Assembly: GCA_030123545.1 (NCBI GenBank)
Contig: CP126124.1
Coordinates: 620,001-684,000, forward strand
DNA length: 64,000 nt
DNA from: Burkholderiaceae bacterium
GTDB taxonomy: Bacteria; Pseudomonadota; Gammaproteobacteria; Burkholderiales; Burkholderiaceae_C
Direction: 5' to 3'
Notes under the pieces: model-generated
Database searches by the model: none
What the model was told of the DNA's origin: nothing
The model's input: only the letters and a program-made list of their open reading frames with translations
Program-made: the position numbers and the translations under genes
In this document: positions 58,967-64,000 of the stretch, one piece after another
Layout of the letters: every line of letters begins with the position of its first letter
Numbering within the stretch: the stretch's first letter is position 1

Positions 58967-59887
58967 GTCGATGATCTTTTCGCCGAACAGGCCCTGCGGC
59001 CGCACCAGCAGGAACAGCAGCGCCAGCACGTAGGCAAACCAGATCTCGATGCCGCCGCCGACGTACGGGCCCAGGTACACCTCGGACAGGTTCTGGCCGA
59101 CGCCGATCACGAGGCCGCCGACGATCGCGCCCGGCACCGAGGTCAGGCCCCCCAGGATCACCACCGGCAGCGCGCGCAGCGCCAGCGTGGCGAGCGAGAA
59201 CTGCACGCCGAGCTTGCTGCCCCAAACCATCCCGGCTACCAGCGCGACCACGCCGGCGACGCACCAGACGATGACCCAGATGCGTGCCAGCGGAATGCCG
59301 ATCGACTGCGCGGCCTGGTGATCGTCCGCGACCGCGCGCAGCGCGCGACCGGTGCCGGTCTTCTGGAAGAACAGCGCGAGCCCCGCGACCAGCGCGGCGG
59401 CGATCGCGGCGGCGATCAGATCCTCCGGGCTGATCAGGATGCCGCCGGAGATCACGCCGCCGAGCGCGATCACCGGATCCTTGGGCATGCCGATGTCGAT
59501 CTTGTAGACGTCGCTGCCGAACAAGGTCTGGCCCAGGCCGTCGAGGAAATAGCCGATGCCGAGCGTGGCCATCAGCAGCGTCGTGCCCTCCTGGTTCACC
59601 AGGTGGCGCAGCGCCAGCCGCTCGATCAGCCAGGCGCAGACGAACATCAGCACCGCGGCCAGCGCGAACGCCGCCAGGTTGGCGAACCAGCGGTTGTCGA
59701 TGCCGGTCCACTGCGGCACCCATTCGGCAAAGCGCGCCATCGCGAGCGCCGCGAACAGCACCATCGCTCCCTGCGCGAAGTTGAACACCCCCGAGGCCTT
59801 GAAGATCAGCACGAAGCCGAGCGCGACCAGCGAATACAGCATGCCGGTCATCAGGCCGCCGAGCAGGGTTTCGAGGAAAAACCCCAT
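58958..59887 (-). CDS. livH: branched-chain-type ABC transporter permease LivH
   Basis: The second channel subunit, 309 residues and about eight hydrophobic segments. Family patterns are LGFVLIFKASGVFNFAQGAM near the N-terminus and GRALRAVADDHQAAQSIGI in the coupling loop. ATG 59887 is chosen; upstream in-frame codons are within a GC-rich repeat. The protein ends KIIDRV, with the stop inside an AT-rich repeat. Confidence 0.92.
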   Translation of the reverse strand: MGFFLETLLGGLMTGMLYSLVALGFVLIFKASGVFNFAQGAMVLFAALAMARFAEWVPQWTGIDNRWFANLAAFALAAVLMFVCAWLIERLALRHLVNQEGTTLLMATLGIGYFLDGLGQTLFGSDVYKIDIGMPKDPVIALGGVISGGILISPEDLIAAAIAAALVAGLALFFQKTGTGRALRAVADDHQAAQSIGIPLARIWVIVWCVAGVVALVAGMVWGSKLGVQFSLATLALRALPVVILGGLTSVPGAIVGGLVIGVGQNLSEVYLGPYVGGGIEIWFAYVLALLFLLVRPQGLFGEKIIDRV

Positions 59888-59896
59888 GACGATCAG

Positions 59897-59990
59897 CACT
59901 CCCCCAGGCTGCGCGCTTCGCGCTGCGCCAACCCCCTCGCCGGGGGCGCCGCCAGCGGCCCGGCAAAGCCGGTTCCGCGGCGGCCCCCTG
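59897..59990. repeat. GC-rich repeat copy between livG and livH
   Basis: CACTCCCCCAGGCTGCGCGC, then CCAACCCCCTCGCCGGGGGCG and a CGGCAAAGCCG hairpin. It belongs to the same family as the copies at 10202, 27678 and 54227. It fills most of the 139-bp gap between livG and livH, inside what is otherwise one operon. Confidence 0.8.
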
Positions 59991-60026
59991 CGAGGTCGTG
60001 ACTGCAATGCATGTTGTCGGCTTTCA

Positions 60027-60881
60027 TCAGTGCGTCGTTCCTAGATAGGCGCGGATCACGTCTTCGTTGCGGCGCACTTCGTCGGGAGCGCCGTCGCCGA
60101 TCTTGCGGCCGTAGTCGAGCACCACGACGCGGTCCGAGATGTCCATCACCACACCCATGTCGTGCTCGATCAGCACGATGGTGGTGCCGAACTCGTCGTT
60201 CACGTCGAGGATGAAGCGGCTCATGTCCTGCTTTTCCTCGACGTTCATGCCGGCCATCGGCTCGTCGAGCAACAGCACCTGCGGCTCCATCGCCAGCGCG
60301 CGGCCCAGGTCCACGCGCTTTTGCAGGCCGTACGGGAGCTGGCCCACCGGCGTCTTGCGGTGCGCCTGGATTTCGAGGAAGTCGATGATGCGTTCGACGA
60401 ACGCGCGGTGCCGGATCTCTTCGCGCTCGGCCGGCCCGAAGCGCAGCGCCTGCAGCAGCAGGTTGCTTTTGATCTTCAGGTTGCGGCCGGTCATGAGGTT
60501 GTCGAGCACGCTCATGCCCTTGAACAGAGCGAGGTTCTGGAAGGTGCGCGCGACGCCCATTTCGGCCACCTGGCGCGGCCGCATGTGGCTGAAGGTCTTG
60601 CCGCGGAACGTGATCGAGCCTTCGGTCGGCTGGTACACGCCGTTGATGCAGTTGAGCATCGAGCTCTTGCCCGCGCCGTTCGGTCCGATGATCGAGCGGA
60701 TCTCGTGCTCGCGCACGTCGAAGCTGATGTCGGTCAGCGCCTTCACGCCGCCGAAGCGCAGGCTGATGTTCTGCACGTCGAGGATCACGCCGCCGATTTT
60801 TCGCGTATCGATTGGACCCTCATCCCACATCGATGCTGAGCTGATCGCTACGCTTTCGGGAGCATCGAGCAACACGCTCAT
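60027..60881 (-). CDS. livG: branched-chain-type ABC transporter ATP-binding protein LivG
   Basis: The second ATPase, 284 residues. Walker A GPNGAGKSS, the LPYGLQKRVDLGRALA signature region (reading PYGLQKR instead of LSGGQ-type) and Walker B VLLLDEPMAGMN are visible. The N-terminal 30 residues (with SASMWDEGPIDTRKIGG) precede the usual LivG beginning and come from a less GC-rich stretch (60775-60863). The ATG overlaps the acyl-CoA synthetase stop by 4 bp. Confidence 0.92.
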   Translation of the reverse strand: MSVLLDAPESVAISSASMWDEGPIDTRKIGGVILDVQNISLRFGGVKALTDISFDVREHEIRSIIGPNGAGKSSMLNCINGVYQPTEGSITFRGKTFSHMRPRQVAEMGVARTFQNLALFKGMSVLDNLMTGRNLKIKSNLLLQALRFGPAEREEIRHRAFVERIIDFLEIQAHRKTPVGQLPYGLQKRVDLGRALAMEPQVLLLDEPMAGMNVEEKQDMSRFILDVNDEFGTTIVLIEHDMGVVMDISDRVVVLDYGRKIGDGAPDEVRRNEDVIRAYLGTTH

Positions 60882-62845
60882 GCGGCCACCTTCAGCGGCG
60901 GGAAGGTCTTTGCGTCCAGCATCTTGAGCAGCGCGCTCACCTTGCCGATGCGCCCGTCCTCGAACTTCACCGCGGTTTCGATGAACTGCTCGGTGCCGCC
61001 GGCATAGAGCGCATCGATCAGCACGCGGTACTTGTCGGCGATGAAGCCGCGTCGCACCTTGCGCGTGCGCGTGAGTTCGTCGTCGTCCGGGTCCAGTTCC
61101 TTGTGCAGCACCAGAAAGCGCGCGACCTGCGTGGCCTCCATGCCCGCTTCTCCGGCCAGCTCCGCGTTCACCTGCGCGACGCAGTCGGCCACCATCTGCA
61201 GCACCTCGCTCTTGCCCGCCAGGTCCACGTAGCCGGCGTAGGGCAGGCCGCGCCGCTCGGCCCAGTTGCCGACCGCCTCGAAGTCGATGTTGATGAACGC
61301 GCAGACCCGGTCGCGCCCGTGGCCGAAGCAGACCGCCTCCTTGATCTGCGGGAAGAACTTCAGCTTGTTCTCGATGTAGTTGGGCGCGAACATCGCGCCC
61401 TGGCAGCTGCCCTGCGGGCCATTCAGCCGGCCCACGTCCTTCGCGCGGTCGATGATGCGCAGATGGCCGCCCTCATCGAGCACGCCGGCGTCGCCGGTAT
61501 GGAAATAGCCGTGCGCGTCGATCACCTCGGCGGTCGCGTCGGGGCGCTTGTAGTACGCCTTCAGCACCGAAACGCCCTTGACCAGCACCTCGCCGTTGTC
61601 GGCGATTCGGATCTCGATGCCGGGCGCCGCCTGGCCGACGCTGTCGAGCCGGACCTGGCCATTGCGCTGCAGGCAGACATAGGCGCAGGTCTCGGTCTGA
61701 CCGTACAGCTGCTTCAGATTGACGCCGATCGAGCGGAAGAAGCGGAACAGGTCCGGCCCGATCGCCGCGCCCGCGGTGTAGGCGACGCGAATGCGCGACA
61801 GGCCCATCGCGTTTCTCAAAGGTCCGTAGACCAGCAGGCCTCCGAGGCGGTACAGCAGCCGCTCGTGCAGCGGCACCGGTTTGCGATCGAGGATGTCGGC
61901 GCCGACGCGCCGCGCCACGCTCATGAAGCGCTGATGCAGCCAGCGCTTGATGCGGGCCGCGTCTTCCATCCGGATCGAGACCGAGGTCAGCATCGCCTCG
62001 AACACGCGCGGCGGCGCGAAGTAGTAGGTCGGGCCGATTTCGCGCATGTCGATCGCCACCGTTTCGCTCGACTCGGGGCAGTTGATCGCAAAGCCGGCCA
62101 CCAGCCATTGCGCCATCGAGAACAGAAAGTCGCCGACCCAGGCCGGCGGCAGATAGGACAGCACGTTGTCGTCACCGGTCAGTCCGTCGGTGACGACGCC
62201 GCCGGCAGCGGCGGCGATGAAGGCGGCATGCGTCTGGCACACCCCCTTGGGGCGGCCGGTGGTGCCCGAGGTGTACAGGATCACCGCGACATCGTCCGGC
62301 CGGACCTGCGCCAGCCGTTCGTCGAACAGCGTCGGGTGCGCTTGGGCCTCACGGCGCCCGAGCGCGATCAGCTCCTGCATGCTGATCAGGCCGGCGTCGC
62401 GATAGTTGCGCAGGCCGCGCGGGTCGTCGTAGATGATGTGCGCGAGGCCGGGCACGGCGCTTTCGTCCGTGGCCTTGCGCAACTCGAGCAGCTTGTCCAC
62501 CTGCTCCTGGTTTTCGGCATACGTGAACTGCACCTCGGCGTCGCGCAGCACGAACGCCATCTCGGTGGCGACCGCGTCCTGGTACATCGGCACCGGCACG
62601 CCGCCAAGCGACTGCGCGGCGAGGGCCATCAGGTACAGATGCGGGCGGTTGTCGCCGACCAGGCCCAGGTTCTGCCCGGCGCCAAAGCCCAGCGCCGCCA
62701 GCCCCAGCGCCATGTCGCGCACGTCGGCCTGCGCGCGTTGCCAGCTCCAGGTCTGCCAGATGCCGTATTCCTTCTCGCGCAGCGCCGGCGCCTGCGGCCG
62801 CTGGCGCGCGTGCTGTTGCAACAGGCTGGGAAAGGTGGTCGCCAC
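60878..62845 (-). CDS. AMP-dependent long-chain-type acyl-CoA synthetase
   Basis: A 655-residue adenylate-forming enzyme (FadD-like long form) that activates a carboxylic acid with ATP and CoA. The AMP-binding loop YTSGTTGRPKGV and the later GQTETCAYVC and TGDAGVLDEGG motifs are intact. It is the first gene of the operon that continues with livG-livH-livM-binding protein-livF-ligase. Its presence with a second, PaaK-like ligase suggests two acids or alternative activation steps. Confidence 0.9.
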   Translation of the reverse strand: MATTFPSLLQQHARQRPQAPALREKEYGIWQTWSWQRAQADVRDMALGLAALGFGAGQNLGLVGDNRPHLYLMALAAQSLGGVPVPMYQDAVATEMAFVLRDAEVQFTYAENQEQVDKLLELRKATDESAVPGLAHIIYDDPRGLRNYRDAGLISMQELIALGRREAQAHPTLFDERLAQVRPDDVAVILYTSGTTGRPKGVCQTHAAFIAAAAGGVVTDGLTGDDNVLSYLPPAWVGDFLFSMAQWLVAGFAINCPESSETVAIDMREIGPTYYFAPPRVFEAMLTSVSIRMEDAARIKRWLHQRFMSVARRVGADILDRKPVPLHERLLYRLGGLLVYGPLRNAMGLSRIRVAYTAGAAIGPDLFRFFRSIGVNLKQLYGQTETCAYVCLQRNGQVRLDSVGQAAPGIEIRIADNGEVLVKGVSVLKAYYKRPDATAEVIDAHGYFHTGDAGVLDEGGHLRIIDRAKDVGRLNGPQGSCQGAMFAPNYIENKLKFFPQIKEAVCFGHGRDRVCAFINIDFEAVGNWAERRGLPYAGYVDLAGKSEVLQMVADCVAQVNAELAGEAGMEATQVARFLVLHKELDPDDDELTRTRKVRRGFIADKYRVLIDALYAGGTEQFIETAVKFEDGRIGKVSALLKMLDAKTFPPLKVAA

Positions 62846-62895
62846 GGGCGAGGTGTCTCCGGTTCCTTCGCTCCCGGTCGGCCGGGGCGAGAGCT

Positions 62896-63693
62896 ATGGT
62901 GCGGATGGTAAGAGCGCACTTTGACGCCATGTTGTCGTTTGGCCGACAATTCGCCCACTTTCTGCCTGGGCTTTTCCCTGATATGGTCGCTGCCCGCAGC
63001 CTGCACGATCGGCGTCGCCTGCTCACCGAGCAGGAACTGGCCGGTGTGCCCTGGCTGCCGCGCCTGAAGGCCGACGAGCGCGAACGCGTGGCGCTGGAAC
63101 TGCGCATCAGCGAGGCCGCGCCGGGCGACCTGATCTGCCGCATCGGCCGTCCGGCCACCTACTGGTTCGGCGTGGTCGACGGGCTGCTGAAGATGAGCAC
63201 CGACACCGCGCAGGGTCGCACCATCACCTACTCGGGGCTGACGCCCGGCGGCTGGTTCGGCGAAGGCACGGTGCTCAAGCGCGAGGTGTACCGCTACAAC
63301 ATCCAGGCGCTGCGCAGGAGCCGGGTCGCGGGCCTGCCGGTGGACAGCTTCCACTGGCTGCTGGATCACTCGATCGGCTTCAACCGCTTCGTGATGAACC
63401 AGCTGAACGAGCGGCTCGCGCAGTTCATCGGCGCAATCGAGGCCGACCGCACGTCCAGCCCCGAGCAGCGCGTTGCACACAACATCGCGGCGCTGGTCAA
63501 TCCCGTGCTGTTCCCCGGCGTCGGCGATCTGCTGCGCATCACCCAGCAGGAGCTGGCCTACCTGGTCGGGCTGTCGCGCCAGCGCGTGAACGAGGCGCTG
63601 CGCCTGCTGCAGGCACAGGGCGCGATCCGCGTCGAATACGGCGGCCTGCGCATCCTGGCGATCGAGGCTTTGCGTCTGCACCGCTCGTCGTGA
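62896..63693 (+). CDS. Crp/Fnr family transcriptional regulator
   Basis: A cyclic-nucleotide-binding-type beta-barrel (about residues 50-160, RTITYSGLTPGGWFGEGTVL) followed by a winged HTH (ITQQELAYLVGLSRQRVNEALRLL). No Fnr-type cysteine cluster is seen in the N-terminus. It is divergent from the acyl-CoA synthetase operon and probably regulates it. The start is uncertain: ATG 62896 (GAGAG upstream), 62929, or 62983 (MVAARSLHD). The last would fit a promoter lying at 62921-62950. Confidence 0.85.
   Translation: MVRMVRAHFDAMLSFGRQFAHFLPGLFPDMVAARSLHDRRRLLTEQELAGVPWLPRLKADERERVALELRISEAAPGDLICRIGRPATYWFGVVDGLLKMSTDTAQGRTITYSGLTPGGWFGEGTVLKREVYRYNIQALRRSRVAGLPVDSFHWLLDHSIGFNRFVMNQLNERLAQFIGAIEADRTSSPEQRVAHNIAALVNPVLFPGVGDLLRITQQELAYLVGLSRQRVNEALRLLQAQGAIRVEYGGLRILAIEALRLHRSS
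62921..62950 (+). promoter_or_regulatory. candidate promoter with overlapping TTGTCG-N6-CGACAA palindrome
   Basis: TTGACG (62921-62926), an 18-bp spacer and GACAAT (62945-62950) form a possible sigma-70 promoter. A perfect inverted repeat TTGTCG-N6-CGACAA (62932-62949) overlaps the -10, the size and type of site bound by Crp/Fnr regulators. If used, transcription would start after 62950 and translation at 62983, with autoregulation likely. Confidence 0.45.
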
Positions 63694-63723
63694 ACCGGTG
63701 CGCGGCGTGGGCGCCGCCGCACT

Positions 63724-64000
63724 TCACGCTGCGCCGAATTCGTCGCCGAGCTCGCGCGCGCGCCGCTCGGCGGCCCGCATCGCATGCATGAACAGAGCCT
63801 TCACCCCGTGCTGTTCCATCAGGCTGATCGCGGCGTGGGTGGTGCCGCCCTTCGAGGTCACGCGCTGGCGCAGCAGCTCGGTCGGCTCGCTGCTCGCGCG
63901 CGCCAGTTCCGCCGCGCCGGCGAAGGTCGCGACCGCCAACTGCTTCGCCTGCGCCGCGGACAGGCCCATCTCGACCCCGGCCTCGGTCATCGCCTCGACG
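63724..64000 (-). CDS. proC: pyrroline-5-carboxylate reductase, C-terminal part (cut by window end)
   Basis: The visible 92 or so residues match the C-terminal dimerisation domain of ProC, which reduces pyrroline-5-carboxylate to proline. Typical are EAMTEAGVEMGLSAAQA, the conserved VTSKGGTTHAAI and an Ala/Arg-rich C-terminal helix. The frame is open to the window edge, so the N-terminal NAD(P)-binding domain lies beyond 64000. It is convergent with the Crp/Fnr gene. Confidence 0.92.
   Translation of the reverse strand, partial: VEAMTEAGVEMGLSAAQAKQLAVATFAGAAELARASSEPTELLRQRVTSKGGTTHAAISLMEQHGVKALFMHAMRAAERRARELGDEFGAA

Noticed and set aside
56446..59037. A continuous minus-strand frame long enough for an 863-residue fused protein
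   Set aside because: Only the part after the ATG at 57768 (a signal peptide followed by a binding protein) is protein-like. The upstream part is an out-of-frame reading of livM, whose real frame is 57816-58892.
1..64000. tRNA or rRNA genes
   Set aside because: No T-loop/anticodon arrangements or rRNA-like conserved blocks were noticed by eye; a covariance-model scan would be decisive.

Overview
The window is high-GC DNA from a betaproteobacterium, most likely a member of the Burkholderiales close to the Comamonadaceae. The evidence is gene order (lptB-rpoN, thiL-pgpA-pncC, queA/tgt, recG-oxyR-ubiA), lineage-typical small proteins (DUF3567, DUF3108, PhaM, HiPIP) and GC-rich intergenic repeats carrying an ACCCCCAGGCT end. 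This placement is inferred from gene content and recall; no database search was possible.

Layout. 1-4348: lptB, rpoN, an rlmL-type 23S rRNA methyltransferase and a PIN-domain protein. 4359-10202: a CZB-domain protein, then a four-gene operon that matches phcBSRQ, the fatty-acid-methyl-ester quorum-sensing operon known from Ralstonia and Cupriavidus. 10462-14904 (minus): pncC, pgpA, thiL, a YbdK-type glutamate-cysteine ligase and a CPA2 antiporter. 15219-29870: mixed housekeeping and metabolic genes (NYN/OST-HTH protein, MarC, class V aminotransferase, psd, two enoyl-CoA hydratases, purU, DUF3567, DUF3108, FAA hydrolase, HiPIP, copper chaperone, phaM, FIST protein, a stand-alone EF-G). 29983-31666: a LysR regulator, an AT-rich control region, a possible small-gene remnant and a DUF2390 gene.

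31690-46245 is the most unusual part. It is a 13-gene plus-strand cluster: UbiX-type flavin prenyltransferase, three-subunit molybdenum hydroxylase, CobW-family GTPase with a His/Cys-rich loop, two tandem ACMSD-type amidohydrolases (one has lost its HxH metal motif), UbiD-type decarboxylase, NCS2 nucleobase permease, two BMP-type binding proteins without ABC partners, an AtzA/8-oxoguanine-deaminase-type amidohydrolase and a flavodoxin-fold oxidoreductase. The first five genes overlap by ATGA junctions. I infer uptake and breakdown of an N-heteroaromatic (perhaps carboxylated) compound by hydroxylation, prFMN-dependent decarboxylation and hydrolysis. The substrate is unknown and I do not recognise a characterised pathway with this gene set.

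46253-50121 (minus) holds tgt and queA separated by a lower-GC restriction-modification pair (MT-A70 methyltransferase plus BglII/BstYI-type endonuclease), which looks like an insertion into the queuosine operon. 49964-54089 is recG-oxyR-ubiA. 54284-62845 (minus) is a branched-chain-type ABC uptake system bracketed by two acyl-CoA ligase genes, with a divergent Crp/Fnr regulator (to 63693). The window ends inside proC.

Two repeat classes run through the region. One is a GC-rich intergenic family (1-145, 10202, 27678, 54227, 59897). The other is a short AT-rich 17-bp imperfect palindrome of the form GCTNY-N7-RNAGC, which sits mostly inside conserved coding genes without breaking the frame (rpoN, rlmL, thiL, DUF3108 gene, phaM, ubiA) and at the livH stop codon. 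No tRNA, rRNA, CRISPR array, transposase or phage gene was seen.
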